Below are positions 48,578 to 57,616 of a DNA stretch of 64,000 nucleotides, in pieces. The notes under the pieces are model-generated. The model was not told where the DNA came from. It did not search any database and worked only from the letters and a program-made list of their open reading frames with translations. A program made the position numbers and the translations under genes. Positions within the stretch are counted from its first letter, which is position 1; the number at the start of each line of letters is the position of its first letter. The DNA lies in the NCBI RefSeq assembly GCF_041435095.1, contig NZ_CP108025.1:3410001-3474000 (forward strand), given 5' to 3'. The stretch comes from Kitasatospora sp. NBC_00315. GTDB lineage: Bacteria; Actinomycetota; Actinomycetes; Streptomycetales; Streptomycetaceae.

Positions 48578-49579
48578 TCAGCGCACCGGTACGGCCCGGG
48601 CGAACCCGCCGTCCACCATCAGCTCGGCGACCGTCTCCAGCTCCGGCGGGCAACCGGCCAGCCGGAGCAGGAACGCGTCGAAGTCCTCGCCGCAGGGCAG
48701 CAGCAGCCGTGCCACCCGCTCCTCGGGGCTCTCGGCCCCGCCCTCGTCCCGCGCGTCGTCGTACAGGCAGGCCCAGACCGACCCGGTGCCCTCGCCGCGC
48801 ACCTTGAGCGCCAGGATGCCGCCCTGGACGTACGCGATGCCCAGGTAGTCCTTGGTGAGGTGGTCGCGCAGGCACTTGTTGGCGTACACCAGGTCCTGGA
48901 CGCCGAACTCCTCGCTTAGCGTCAGGAACGGCTGGTCCAGCAGCAGTCCGTACTCGGTGTCCAGCGCGACACCGACCGGGCCGCGGCCGCCGGCCACCTT
49001 GAGGAAGTTGCGGTACGCGCCGGGCAGCCGGTAGCCGAGGCGCTCCTCCGCCAGCTGGACCAGGTCCTCGGCGACGCTCATCGGGTCACCGCCGTCCTTG
49101 GCCAGCGAGAAGTGCACCGGCCGGTGCTCCTGCAACGGGCGGGTGCCGCGCCGGCCGTGGTCCGCGGAGGAGCGGGCGAGGCCGCCGTGATGCCGTAGCA
49201 GCGCCTTGACCTCGACCGGGACGAGCTCCATCCGGCGCCAGCCCGGGGCGGCCGCGCCCACCGCGTGGTGCCAGGTCCAGCCCGGCGGGGTGGCCACGGC
49301 CGTGTCCAGGTCGGCCCAGAGCTCGTGGCCCTGGGTGAAGAGCGCGGCGTTGGCGGAGACGAAGTCGGTCAGGCGCAGCTCGTCCACCCCGAAGCCGGCC
49401 GGCGGGTCGGCGACCTCGGCCGCGGCTGCGGCGTAGGCGCTGAAATCCGGGTGGCCGTACTCGTCCATCCGTACCCCGGCCGGATGCCGCTCGGCCCGCA
49501 CCGGGTCCGGGAACTGCACCACCTGCCCCGCGTACGCCGCATTGGGTGCGGCGGCGGTACCGGGCCGACCTGTCGTCAT
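48578..49579 (-). CDS. SUKH-1 (SMI1/KNR4) family protein
   Basis: The 333-residue protein has an unassigned N-terminal half (residues 1-185, with LVPVEVKALLRHHGGLARS). The C-terminal half contains the SUKH-1 fold: AERLGYRLPGAYRNFLKVAGGRGPVGVALDTEYGLLLDQPFLTL (near 192-235) and GIAYVQGGILALKVRGEGTGSVWACLYDD (about 258-285). SUKH domains commonly neutralise nucleic-acid-degrading toxins. It is translated just before the SUKH-4/deaminase protein (63-base gap, same strand) and probably forms an operon with it. The ATG at 49579 (MTTGRPG) is the first consistent start. Confidence 0.85.
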   Translation of the reverse strand: MTTGRPGTAAAPNAAYAGQVVQFPDPVRAERHPAGVRMDEYGHPDFSAYAAAAAEVADPPAGFGVDELRLTDFVSANAALFTQGHELWADLDTAVATPPGWTWHHAVGAAAPGWRRMELVPVEVKALLRHHGGLARSSADHGRRGTRPLQEHRPVHFSLAKDGGDPMSVAEDLVQLAEERLGYRLPGAYRNFLKVAGGRGPVGVALDTEYGLLLDQPFLTLSEEFGVQDLVYANKCLRDHLTKDYLGIAYVQGGILALKVRGEGTGSVWACLYDDARDEGGAESPEERVARLLLPCGEDFDAFLLRLAGCPPELETVAELMVDGGFARAVPVR

Positions 49580-50133
49580 CTGGGAGCCCCCACTGGCTGC
49601 TGCAACGTGTCCATCGCCGACTGCTGGGCACCAGCCTAGGGGGTGGGGGGCCGCGCCGGTCGCCCCGCCTGGAGGTTCGTCCGACCGGCGGCCGGGACAC
49701 GGCGGCCGGGGGCGGTCGCCCGCTCCCGTCGGCGCCCCCGGCCCGCCTTCCGATGCCGGGGCGGCCCCGCCGCCGGCTGCCCCAGGGGCCGCCTCCGGGC
49801 GGGGAGTTGGCGCGGGTGCGGCCGGCGCCGCCGCCGGCCGCGGGGCCCCGACCCGGCAGCGGACCCGGGTCAGCCGGCGGCCGTTTCGGGCCACCAGGGG
49901 CGACTGGTGTCGAAGTCGTGAAGATCCCGCCATGGACTCCGACACGCCGGGCCGGCCTCCCCGTCGTTCCGTCCCTTCTGCCCCATACTGCACACCCCGG
50001 TTGGCTGATCGACAGTGGTGTTTGACAGGCTGGGGCCCGGCCCGACCCGGCATCAGTGCGGCCGCCGCCAGGCCGTTCACCACGGCAGCCGCCCCGGGGG
50101 CCCGCGAGGGCCGCACAGCAGGAGAGAGGACGC
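49580..50133. other. 554-bp divergent control region of the SUKH/deaminase locus
   Basis: No gene between the two halves of the locus. On the plus strand TTTGACAGG near 50020-50028 could be a -35, but I see no good -10. GGAGAGAGG at 50121-50129 is the ribosome site of the deaminase gene. The middle is uniformly GC-rich. Confidence 0.55.
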
Positions 50134-50604
50134 ATGACCACCGAACAACAGACCGCACCGGCCGACGCCCCCCTGCTGCGCCACCACCGCGACAGCCTGC
50201 TGCCCGCCGTCGCGGCCGCGCTCTCGCTGCGCGGCGGCGAGGTGCTCACGCTGGCGGGTGACAAGGCCGAGCAGGGCCCCGGGCTGCACCCGCTGATCGG
50301 CGAGTTCCTGGACGCCCTTCCCGTCGAGCACCGCGAACGGTTCACCGGCCGGTGCCCGGAGGCGGTCCTGCTCTCCCAGCACCTGACGGCCGTGGACACC
50401 GCGCGCTCCAAGCGCGCCGCCCGCAAGGCGCTGAGCCTGCACGACGCCCGCAAGTCCCTCAAGGGCGCCCGGCTGACCACCGTACGGATCCGCGAGGAGA
50501 ACGATCCCGCGCACGGCACCCACGCCCCGCCCTGCCGCTCCTGCGTACCGCTGCTGGAGCACCTGAACGTGCAGAGCGTCGCCGTCGGCCCACCCGCCGC
50601 CTGA
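50134..50604 (+). CDS. YwqJ-like putative deaminase
   Basis: A 156-residue protein of the YwqJ-related deaminase group. Motif one is RCPEAVLLSQHL (near residues 73-84; the catalytic Glu follows a Cys ligand, as in the YwqJ class, where CxE replaces HxE). Motif two is the zinc Cys pair PPCRSCVPLLEHL (near 133-145). The helix-rich N-terminus (HHRDSLLPAVAAALSLRGGEVL) is typical. There is no toxin-type leader or signal, so it would act in the cytoplasm or be delivered differently. ATG at 50134 with GGAGAGAGG. The SUKH-3 gene starts 47 bases past its stop. Confidence 0.8.
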   Translation: MTTEQQTAPADAPLLRHHRDSLLPAVAAALSLRGGEVLTLAGDKAEQGPGLHPLIGEFLDALPVEHRERFTGRCPEAVLLSQHLTAVDTARSKRAARKALSLHDARKSLKGARLTTVRIREENDPAHGTHAPPCRSCVPLLEHLNVQSVAVGPPAA

Positions 50605-50650
50605 GCGCCCGCCCCGCGCACGCCCCCGTCCCCGACCGCTGGAGCACCCC

Positions 50651-51178
50651 CTGAACCCGCTCAGCCAGACCGCACCCACCCGGCTCCGGCCGCGCTTCCC
50701 CGCCGACGTGGCGGCCGATCTCAAGACGGCCGGCTGGCACCCGGGCCGCTGGCAGATCCTTCAGGCCGAGCAGTGGGCCGACACCCTGGCCGGCCACGAC
50801 GCCCCCGCCGACGACCCGGGCGGCGTACGGCACTCGGTCTTCCCGGCGGCCGTGGAAGCCTGGGCGGAGTTCGGCGGCCTCGCCTTCGAGTCGGCCGGCG
50901 CCGGACGCGAGCTCGCCCGCACACCGTTCCTACTCGACCCGCTCTGCGGCCTGCACCAGCCCCGGACGCTGGCCGACCTCGGCCGCGCGCTGGACACCAG
51001 GCTCGCCCCGCTCGGCGAGGAGATGTACGGCCGGGCGCTGCTCGCCATCGACGAGGCCGGCCGGGTCTACAGCCTCGACCACACCGGCGAGTGGTATCTC
51101 GGCGACAGCGTCGACCAGGCCGTCACCACCCTGCTGCTCGGCACCACCCCCGCACGGCTGTGCATCGCAGCCGTGTGA
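50651..51178 (+). CDS. SUKH-3 family protein (apparent CTG start)
   Basis: The 175-residue protein has the SUKH-3 layout: FPADVAADLKTAGWHPGRWQ at the start, AVEAWAEFGGLAFESAG, LARTPFLLDPLCGL, and a C-terminal GRALLAIDEAGRVYSLDHTGEWYLGDSVDQAV. It is the expected immunity partner of the YwqJ-like deaminase 47 bases upstream. No ATG, GTG or TTG precedes the domain in frame. CTG at 50651 has GGAG spaced six bases and gives a start MNPLSQTAPTRL like homologues. The only GTG (50708) would remove the first 19 residues and has no ribosome site. Confidence 0.8.
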   Translation: MNPLSQTAPTRLRPRFPADVAADLKTAGWHPGRWQILQAEQWADTLAGHDAPADDPGGVRHSVFPAAVEAWAEFGGLAFESAGAGRELARTPFLLDPLCGLHQPRTLADLGRALDTRLAPLGEEMYGRALLAIDEAGRVYSLDHTGEWYLGDSVDQAVTTLLLGTTPARLCIAAV

Positions 51179-51203
51179 CGGCGCCGGCCGTCGCGAACCG
51201 GTG

Positions 51204-51224
51204 ACCGCCCGGCGGCCGGGCGGT
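51204..51224. terminator. bidirectional terminator SUKH-3/kinase
   Basis: ACCGCCCGG (51204-51212) pairs with CCGGGCGGT (51216-51224) around CGG, between convergent genes. Confidence 0.7.
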
Positions 51225-51244
51225 CAGGGGTCAGCGGCCGGCGG

Positions 51245-52522
51245 TCAGCCCAGCCTCCCGTCCGGCAGCGCCAGCCGGGAGGGCAGCACCGCCTCCACCC
51301 GGAACCCGCCGTCCGGCTCCGCACCCGCCGCGAAGGTGCCGCCCAGCGCCTCCACCCGCTCCCGCATCCCCACCAGGCCGTTGCCGCCGCCGGGCAGCGC
51401 GGCCCGCTCCCCGGCGCCGCCCGGGCAGTCGTTGACCACCGCCACCCGGACGCCGTTGGGCACGTACGCCAGCAGCACCGCCACCCGGGCCCCGCCCGCG
51501 TGTTTGTGCGCGTTCGTCAGGCCCTCCTGGACCACCCGGAAGGCCGTCCGCTCCGCCTGCGCGCCGAACGCCCGGCGCGACCCGCTGACCGTGAACGTCA
51601 CCGCCATCCCGGCGGCCTCCGACTGTGCGACCAGCCGGGGCAGACCCGCCAGGACGTCCGCCGGATCCGGCCGACCGCCCGGATCCTCCGACATCCGCAG
51701 CACCCCGAGGATCTCCCGCAGCTCGTCCAGCGCCTGCCGGCCCACCTCCGCCACCAGCTTGGCGCTCTGTGCCGCCTTCTGCGGATCCCGCTCGACGATC
51801 CGCTCCACCGCGCCCGCGTGCACCACCATCAGCGACACCCGGTGCGCCACCACGTCGTGCATCTCCCGGGCGATCCGGGTGCGCTCCTCCAGCCGCGCCC
51901 GCCGGGCCCGCTCGTGGGCCTGCTCGGCGAGCAGGTCGAGCTCCGTCTCCAGGCCGTGCGCCCGGTCCTTCAGCGAGTCCACCAGGCGGCGCTTGGCCCC
52001 GATGTAGAGGCCGGTCACCACCGGCGGCACCGTCAGCCCGACCGCGACCAGCACCGCCAGCAGCACCAGCCCCCACTCCGGCGGCCCGTCCCCCCGGGCG
52101 GTCTCCGGCGTCAGCACCGCGATCAGCGTCATCGCCAGTGCCTCGGCGAAGGCCAGCACGCCCAGCGCCACCACCCGTCGACGCCGCGAGGGCCACTCCC
52201 AGGTCGCCGCCAGCGTGTACAGCGACACCACCAGCAGGATCACCCCGAACAGCCCCGGCACGAAGACCAGCGCCACCAGCACCGGCACCGCCGGCCACCG
52301 CCGGCGCACCACCAGCACGGCCCCCGCCAGCGCCCCGAGGACCGCCGCGACCACCGCCCAGGCCGCGCCCAGCCCCAGCCGCCCGGCCATGAGGTCGTAC
52401 GCCCCGATCGCGCACTCCAGGCCCGCCAGCGCCGCCAGACCGATGTCCAGCACAGCGCTGCGCCGCCGCTTCCACCACCACAGCGGCCGCTTCCGACCGC
52501 CCTCCCCCGGTGTCTTGCTCAT
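51245..52522 (-). CDS. sensor histidine kinase (NarL-partner type)
   Basis: A 425-residue membrane kinase. About six hydrophobic segments in the first 170 residues ([41 protein letters not shown]) form the input region. A linker helix leads to the HisKA_3 box [26 protein letters not shown] (phospho-His near residue 219). The ATPase region has [17 protein letters not shown] (N box) and [18 protein letters not shown] (G box). This is the class that pairs with NarL-type response regulators, but none is encoded within 1 kb on either side. ATG at 52522 (MSKTPGEGG). It is divergent from ppc. Confidence 0.9.
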   Translation of the reverse strand: MSKTPGEGGRKRPLWWWKRRRSAVLDIGLAALAGLECAIGAYDLMAGRLGLGAAWAVVAAVLGALAGAVLVVRRRWPAVPVLVALVFVPGLFGVILLVVSLYTLAATWEWPSRRRRVVALGVLAFAEALAMTLIAVLTPETARGDGPPEWGLVLLAVLVAVGLTVPPVVTGLYIGAKRRLVDSLKDRAHGLETELDLLAEQAHERARRARLEERTRIAREMHDVVAHRVSLMVVHAGAVERIVERDPQKAAQSAKLVAEVGRQALDELREILGVLRMSEDPGGRPDPADVLAGLPRLVAQSEAAGMAVTFTVSGSRRAFGAQAERTAFRVVQEGLTNAHKHAGGARVAVLLAYVPNGVRVAVVNDCPGGAGERAALPGGGNGLVGMRERVEALGGTFAAGAEPDGGFRVEAVLPSRLALPDGRLG

Positions 52523-52829
52523 GGGCGACAGCCTAGGCCCTGCCCCGGTTCCGGGACCGTGCACGCGCACCGGCCGCCACGGCGGCCGACCCCGCGCACC
52601 CGCCCAGTGGTCCAGACCGGTGCCCGGCCCGCCGGATCACCCGCGCCGCGAACGGGCCGGACGTGTCCGCGATCCGGCCACCTCTCGGACGGCGTCCCCC
52701 TTCACACCTATGCTGGTCGCGTCGGACAGCGCGGTCCGCACGCCACCCCCTCACCCGATGGGGGCATCCCACGGCCGAAGGCCGGGGGAGAGAGCCGTTG
52801 CCGAACCCCACCACCACAGGGAGCCAGCC
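52523..52829. other. 307-bp divergent region between sensor kinase and ppc
   Basis: Holds the ppc promoter (52685-52713) and a leader with a CCCCC/GGGGG hairpin near 52745-52766. The sensor-kinase promoter must lie at 52523-52680 but shows no consensus boxes. Confidence 0.6.
52685..52713 (+). promoter_or_regulatory. likely ppc promoter
   Basis: TCGGAC (52685-52690), 17 bases, then TATGCT (52708-52713) resemble a housekeeping -35/-10 pair. The predicted leader is about 110 bases and contains a CCCCC/GGGGG hairpin near 52745-52766. Confidence 0.45.
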
Positions 52830-55637
52830 GTGACCGCTCCGGTCCCCACCCCGGCGGACAGCCCCAACACCGCCGCAGACCCGATCGCAGACAACGCCGC
52901 ACTGCGCGCGGACATCCGCCGACTGGGCGACCTGCTCGGCGAGACGCTGGTACGCCAGGAAGGCCCGCAGCTGCTGGGCCTGGTCGAGCAGGTCCGCCTG
53001 CTCAGCCGCACCGACGGCGAGGCGACCGCCGAGCTTCTCTCCGACATCGACCTGGACACCGCGGGCAAGCTCGTCCGCGCCTTCTCCACGTACTTCCACC
53101 TCGCCAACGTCACCGAGCAGGTGCACCGCGGCCGGGAGTTCGCCACCCGTCGCGCGCGCGAGGGCTCGCTGCTCGCCCAGACCGCCGACCAGCTCGCCGA
53201 GGCCGACCCCAAGCACCTCGAGGACACCCTCGCCCACCTGGCCGTGCGCCCGGTCTTCACCGCGCACCCCACCGAGGCCGCCCGCCGCAGCGTCCTCAAC
53301 AAGCTGCGCCGGGTCGGCGAGCTCCTGGAGCGCATCCACCGCGAGCACGTCGCCTCCGGCCTGTCGACCACCGACCCCGCCCGGCACAGCTCGGCCAAGC
53401 GCCAGGCCGACCGCCGCCTCGCCGAGGTCATCGACCTGCTCTGGCAGACCGACGAACTGCGCATCGCCCGTCCCGAGCCCACCGACGAGGCCCGCAACGC
53501 CGTCTACTACCTGGACGAGCTCTACCGCGACGCCGTCCCCGAGGTCCTGGAGGAGCTGCACGAGGAGCTCGCCCGGGTCGGCCTGACCCTCCCCGAGGGC
53601 GTCCGGCCGCTGACCTTCGGCACCTGGATCGGCGGTGACCGCGACGGCAACCCCAACGTCACCCCGCAGGTCACCTGGGACGTCCTCAACCTCCAGCACG
53701 AGTACGGCATCAAGGACGCCCTCGCCGCGGTCGACGACCTGCGCAACTCGCTCTCCACCTCCGAGCGCCTCGCCGGTGCCTCGGTCGAGCTGCTCGCCTC
53801 GCTCAACACGGACCTGCACCTGCTCCCCGAGCTCAGCCCGCGCTACAAGCGGATGAACGCCGAGGAGCCCTACCGCCTCAAGGCCACCTGCGTCCGCCTC
53901 AAGCTGGAGAACACCCGCGAGCGCCTCGCCGGCGGCACCCCGCACGTCGAGGGACGCGACTACCGCGGCACCCGCGACCTGATCGCCGACCTCAAGCTCA
54001 TCCAGGACTCCCTGCGCGGCCACCGCGGCCAGCTCATCGCCGACGGCCGGCTCGCCCGCGCGATCCGCACCATCGAGGCGTTCGGCCTCCAGCTCGCCAC
54101 CATGGACGTCCGGGAGCACGCCGAGGCCCACCACCACGCCCTCGGCCAGCTGTTCGACCGCCTCGGCGAGGAGGCGTGGCGCTACGCCGACATGCCGCGC
54201 GAGTACCGCCAGAAGCTGCTCGCCAAGGAGCTGCGCTCGCGCCGCCCGCTCGCCCCCACCCCCGCGCCGCTGGACGCCGCCGGCACCAAGACCCTCGGCG
54301 TCTTCAACACCATCCGCGAGGGCTTCGAGCGCTTCGGCGACGAGATCGTCGAGAGCTACATCATCTCGATGTGCCAGGGCGCCGACGACGTCTTCGCCGC
54401 CACCGTGCTCGCCCGCGAGGCCGGCCTGATCGACCTGCACGCCGGGATCGCCAAGATCGGCATCGTCCCGCTGCTGGAGACCACCGACGAGCTCCAGGAG
54501 GCCGACCGCATCCTGGACGAGATGCTCTCCGACCCCTCCTACCGGCTGCTCGTCTCGCTGCGCGGCGACATCCAGGAGGTCATGCTCGGCTACTCCGACT
54601 CCTCCAAGTTCGGCGGCATCACCACCTCCCAGTGGGAGATCCACCGCGCCCAGCGCCGGCTGCGCGACGTCGCCCACCGCTACGGCATCCGGCTGCGTCT
54701 CTTCCACGGCCGCGGCGGCACCGTCGGCCGCGGCGGCGGCCCCTCGCACGAGGCCATCCTGGCCCAGCCCTGGGGCACCCTGGAGGGCGAGATCAAGGTC
54801 ACCGAGCAGGGTGAGGTGATCTCCGACAAGTACCTGCTGCCCTCACTGGCCCGCGAGAACCTCGAACTCACCATCTCCGCCACGCTCGCCGCCTCCGCCC
54901 TGCACACCGCACCGCGCCAGGCACCCGAGGAGCTGGCCCGCTGGGACGCCGCGATGGACCGGGTCTCCGAGGCCGCGCACGACTCCTACCGCGCGCTCGT
55001 CGAGCAGGAGGACCTCCCGAAGTACTTCTTCGCGGCCACCCCCGTCGACCAGCTCGCCTCGCTCCACCTGGGCTCCCGTCCCTCCCGCCGCCCCGACTCC
55101 GGCGCGGGCCTGGACGGCCTGCGGGCCATCCCGTGGGTCTTCGGCTGGACCCAGTCCCGCCAGATCGTCCCCGGCTGGTACGGCGTCGGCTCCGGCCTGG
55201 CGGCCGCCCGCGAGGCCGGCCTCGGCGACGTCCTGGACGAGATGCACGGCCAGTGGCACTTCTTCCAGAACTTCCTGTCCAACGTCGCCATGACGCTGGC
55301 CAAGACCGACCTGCGGATCGCCCGCCACTACGTGGAGCAGCTCGTCCCCGCCGAACTGCACCACGTCTTCGACCAGATCGTCGCCGAGCACGACCTCACC
55401 CTCAAGGAGGTCCTGCGCCTCACCGGTGAGAGCGAACTCCTGGAGCACAACGAGGTCCTGAAGCAGACGTTCGACGTCCGCGACGCCTACCTCGACCCGA
55501 TCTCCTACCTCCAGGTCGCCCTGCTGCGCCGCCAGCGCGAGCTGGTCGCCCAGGGCCTCCCGGACGACCCGCTGCGCGCCCGCGCGCTGCTGCTCACCGT
55601 GAACGGCATCGCGGCCGGTCTGCGCAACACCGGCTGA
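52830..55637 (+). CDS. ppc: phosphoenolpyruvate carboxylase
   Basis: PEPC carboxylates phosphoenolpyruvate to oxaloacetate to refill the TCA cycle. The 935-residue enzyme has [20 protein letters not shown] (catalytic His region, near residues 142-161), [17 protein letters not shown] (near 265), the active-site loop [21 protein letters not shown] (near 628-648) and [20 protein letters not shown]. The C-terminus ends AAGLRNTG, the typical terminus with Gly preceding the end. Length is normal. The GTG at 52830 has AGGGAG upstream. It is followed by a strong terminator and is monocistronic. Confidence 0.97.
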   Translation: MTAPVPTPADSPNTAADPIADNAALRADIRRLGDLLGETLVRQEGPQLLGLVEQVRLLSRTDGEATAELLSDIDLDTAGKLVRAFSTYFHLANVTEQVHRGREFATRRAREGSLLAQTADQLAEADPKHLEDTLAHLAVRPVFTAHPTEAARRSVLNKLRRVGELLERIHREHVASGLSTTDPARHSSAKRQADRRLAEVIDLLWQTDELRIARPEPTDEARNAVYYLDELYRDAVPEVLEELHEELARVGLTLPEGVRPLTFGTWIGGDRDGNPNVTPQVTWDVLNLQHEYGIKDALAAVDDLRNSLSTSERLAGASVELLASLNTDLHLLPELSPRYKRMNAEEPYRLKATCVRLKLENTRERLAGGTPHVEGRDYRGTRDLIADLKLIQDSLRGHRGQLIADGRLARAIRTIEAFGLQLATMDVREHAEAHHHALGQLFDRLGEEAWRYADMPREYRQKLLAKELRSRRPLAPTPAPLDAAGTKTLGVFNTIREGFERFGDEIVESYIISMCQGADDVFAATVLAREAGLIDLHAGIAKIGIVPLLETTDELQEADRILDEMLSDPSYRLLVSLRGDIQEVMLGYSDSSKFGGITTSQWEIHRAQRRLRDVAHRYGIRLRLFHGRGGTVGRGGGPSHEAILAQPWGTLEGEIKVTEQGEVISDKYLLPSLARENLELTISATLAASALHTAPRQAPEELARWDAAMDRVSEAAHDSYRALVEQEDLPKYFFAATPVDQLASLHLGSRPSRRPDSGAGLDGLRAIPWVFGWTQSRQIVPGWYGVGSGLAAAREAGLGDVLDEMHGQWHFFQNFLSNVAMTLAKTDLRIARHYVEQLVPAELHHVFDQIVAEHDLTLKEVLRLTGESELLEHNEVLKQTFDVRDAYLDPISYLQVALLRRQRELVAQGLPDDPLRARALLLTVNGIAAGLRNTG

Positions 55638-55662
55638 CCACGCCCCGAACGCACCGCACCGC

Positions 55663-55698
55663 ACCGCGCCCCGCCGGAACACTCCGGCGGGGCGCGGT
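55663..55698 (+). terminator. ppc terminator
   Basis: A perfect 16-bp stem (55663-55678 with 55683-55698) with loop ACAC, 26 bases past the ppc stop. Confidence 0.85.
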
Positions 55699-55732
55699 GG
55701 TGTCAGGGGCCACGGCGGCGCCGTGGAGGGCG

Positions 55733-55787
55733 GCGGACGCCGAGACGGGCGCGGACGCCGAGACGGGGCGCGGACGCCGAGACGGGG
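55733..55787. repeat. 18-19-bp direct repeat, three copies
   Basis: GCGGACGCCGAGACGGG at 55733, 55751 and 55770. It lies in the ppc/exported-protein gap and has no visible role. Confidence 0.85.
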
Positions 55788-55839
55788 CGAAGCCGGCCGG
55801 GCGGTACGGGGCGAGGCCGTCACGGCCGGGCGGGCCGGA

Positions 55840-55902
55840 ACGTGGAACGGCCGTGGGGCCGGTACCGGTCTCCCGGGTACCGGCCCCACGGCCGTTCCAC
55901 GT
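55840..55902. terminator. 27-bp perfect inverted repeat
   Basis: Positions 55840-55866 pair without a mismatch with 55876-55902 across a nine-base loop. It lies 18 bases past the exported-protein stop and probably terminates its transcript, although it is longer than any other hairpin in the window. Confidence 0.75.
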
Positions 55903-55919
55903 CCAGTGGCGATCGCGCG

Positions 55920-56249
55920 TCAGGACGCCTCCAGCCCTCCGGAACGGCGCCGCTTCAGCCACAGCGCGGCTCCGCCGGCCACCACGACCAGGCCGCCGCC
56001 GACCGCGAGCAGTCCTGAGTCCCCGCCGACCGAATCGCTGAGCACCGGCGCGAACTCGGCCGAGACCGGCACCGGTGAGGAGACCACCCCCGTGTCGGGC
56101 TCAGCGGCGCTCTCCGCGTGCGCCGCGGCGGCTCCGCCGAACATCACCCCTGCGGCGCCCACCGCCCCCACGGCGCCGACGCCCATGCGCCGCCCCAGCC
56201 TTACCACCCGTGCACGACGTATCCGTCGCACACGCTGCATTCTCCGCAT
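55920..56249 (-). CDS. small exported membrane-anchored protein
   Basis: The 109-residue protein has an Arg-rich start (MRRMQRVRRIRRARVVRLGRR), a Gly/Ala/Val signal segment ending AAAAHAESAAEPD, a 30-residue extracytoplasmic region, and a C-terminal transmembrane helix (LLAVGGGLVVVAGGAALWL) followed by KRRRSG. This looks like a cell-wall or membrane surface protein, yet there is no LPXTG/LAXTG sorting motif before the helix, so sortase anchoring is not supported. The ATG at 56249 has GGGAG upstream. Function unknown. Confidence 0.75.
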   Translation of the reverse strand: MRRMQRVRRIRRARVVRLGRRMGVGAVGAVGAAGVMFGGAAAAHAESAAEPDTGVVSSPVPVSAEFAPVLSDSVGGDSGLLAVGGGLVVVAGGAALWLKRRRSGGLEAS

Positions 56250-56392
56250 CGAGCACTCCCCAGACCCCTTCGCGTACCGGCTCGACCGTATCCGATCGGC
56301 CCTACCCATCTCACGCCGGATCAGTCACCCGCGGCCAAGCGTTGTACGACCGTTGCGAACACCCGGCGGCAGCGCGGGGGCCGACGGCCCGC

Positions 56393-56689
56393 TCAGATCG
56401 AGTAGCTCAACTGTCCGAACGGGCACATCCGCAAGAGGTGCAGCTGCGCGGCCAGGCACGCGGCCGTGCGGGTCTCGAACCCCAGCTTCTTGACGACGCG
56501 GCCGACATGGGCCTTCACCGTCCGTTCGCTGAGGACCAGCCGGCGGGCGATCTCCTGGTTCGACAGCCCCATGCCCAGATGCCCGAAGACCTCGTACTCA
56601 CGATCGGACATCGTGGTCAGCCGGCCGTCGGGCAGCGGCCCGATCCGGCAAGGGCACGTCTCGATGGGACAACCGTGAAGGTCTGACAC
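56393..56689 (-). CDS. short LuxR-family regulator with N-terminal Cys cluster
   Basis: A 98-residue stand-alone LuxR (GerE) DNA-binding protein. The helix-turn-helix is TTMSDREYEVFGHLGMGLSNQEIARRLVLSERTVKAHVGRVVKKLGF (about 25-72). The N-terminus carries HGCPIETCPC (Cys 7, 12, 14), and two more Cys lie at the C-terminus (AACLAA, RMCPF). There is no receiver domain. The Cys cluster is unusual for this class and suggests redox or metal control. The GTG at 56689 has AAGGGA seven bases upstream. Regulated genes are not evident. Confidence 0.88.
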   Translation of the reverse strand: MSDLHGCPIETCPCRIGPLPDGRLTTMSDREYEVFGHLGMGLSNQEIARRLVLSERTVKAHVGRVVKKLGFETRTAACLAAQLHLLRMCPFGQLSYSI

Positions 56690-56910
56690 TGCGATCCCTT
56701 TCCCCTGGGCCGCCTTCCCCCTCCGGCGGACGACCCGCCCGTCGACAGTAGCAGCACCTCACGGACCTGACCCCGCAACCGAGTTGATCGACTGCCTTCA
56801 CCCGGATGACTTCTGATCAATCGTCATCCAATCCGCCAAAATGCCCGCCCGGGGCCCCACCCCCGGAACGCCGCACCCGGACCGCGGAGCCCAGGATCCG
56901 CGCGCCCCGC

Positions 56911-57492
56911 TCAGGAGTTGTACGTCGACTGGGCCCGCTCCAGGCCCTCCGCGAGCAGCGCCTCGACCGCGTCCGCCGCCCGGTCCACGAACCAGTCCAG
57001 TTCCTTGCGCTCCGCCGAGGAGAAGTCCTTCAGCACGAAGTCCGCGACCTCCATCCGCCCCGGCGGCCGGCCCACCCCGCAGCGCACCCGGTAGTACCCC
57101 TGACCCAGCGACTTCGTCATCGACTTCAGCCCGTTGTGCCCGTTGTCCCCGCCGCCGAGCTTCAGCCGCAGCACCGCGTAGTCGAGGTCCAGTTCGTCGT
57201 GGACGGCCACGATCGAGGACGTCGGGGTCTTGTAGAAGTCGCGCAGGCCCGTCATCGGACCGCCCGAGAGGTTCATGAAGGTCATCGGCTTCGCCAGCAC
57301 CACCCGCCGCCCGGCGAGACGCCCCTCGGCGGTCTGCGCACGGCTCTTGTGCGCCTTGAACCTCGCGCCCATCCGCTGCGCCAGCAGATCCGCCACCATG
57401 AACCCGATGTTGTGCCGGTTGCGGGCGAAGCCCTCGCCCGGATTGCCCAGGCCGGCGATCAGCCAGGGCCCGGTGTACTCGTCGTCGCTCAT
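56911..57492 (-). CDS. pth: peptidyl-tRNA hydrolase
   Basis: Pth recycles tRNA from stalled translation. The 193-residue enzyme has the conserved [23 protein letters not shown] (residues 10-32, catalytic His near 27), [42 protein letters not shown], and the closing [19 protein letters not shown]. Family length and order are normal. ATG at 57492. It lies downstream of rplY on the same strand, with a hairpin between them; prs, rplY and pth commonly form one locus. Confidence 0.96.
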   Translation of the reverse strand: MSDDEYTGPWLIAGLGNPGEGFARNRHNIGFMVADLLAQRMGARFKAHKSRAQTAEGRLAGRRVVLAKPMTFMNLSGGPMTGLRDFYKTPTSSIVAVHDELDLDYAVLRLKLGGGDNGHNGLKSMTKSLGQGYYRVRCGVGRPPGRMEVADFVLKDFSSAERKELDWFVDRAADAVEALLAEGLERAQSTYNS

Positions 57493-57540
57493 CAAACGCT
57501 CCTCAGCGTGCCGTCCCCAGCACATCATCCCGGACGCACC

Positions 57541-57581
57541 GCTGCCCCGGCCCTCCGACGGAGCGGAGGAGCCGGGGCAGC
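57541..57581 (-). terminator. rplY terminator
   Basis: GCTGCCCCGGC (57541-57551) pairs with GCCGGGGCAGC (57571-57581); an inner CTCCG/CGGAG adds to the stem. It lies 36 bases past the rplY stop. Confidence 0.75.
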
Positions 57582-57616
57582 GGTCGCAAGCAGTACGCCT
57601 AGGCGGTACGCGAGGC

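Noticed and set aside
46232..51178. Classical secreted polymorphic toxin locus
   Set aside because: No signal peptide, WXG/LXG, RHS or other delivery domain on any of the four proteins, so an exported toxin is not supported from this sequence.
55920..56249. Sortase-anchored LPXTG/LAXTG surface protein
   Set aside because: It has a signal segment, C-terminal helix and Arg tail, but no sorting pentapeptide precedes the helix.
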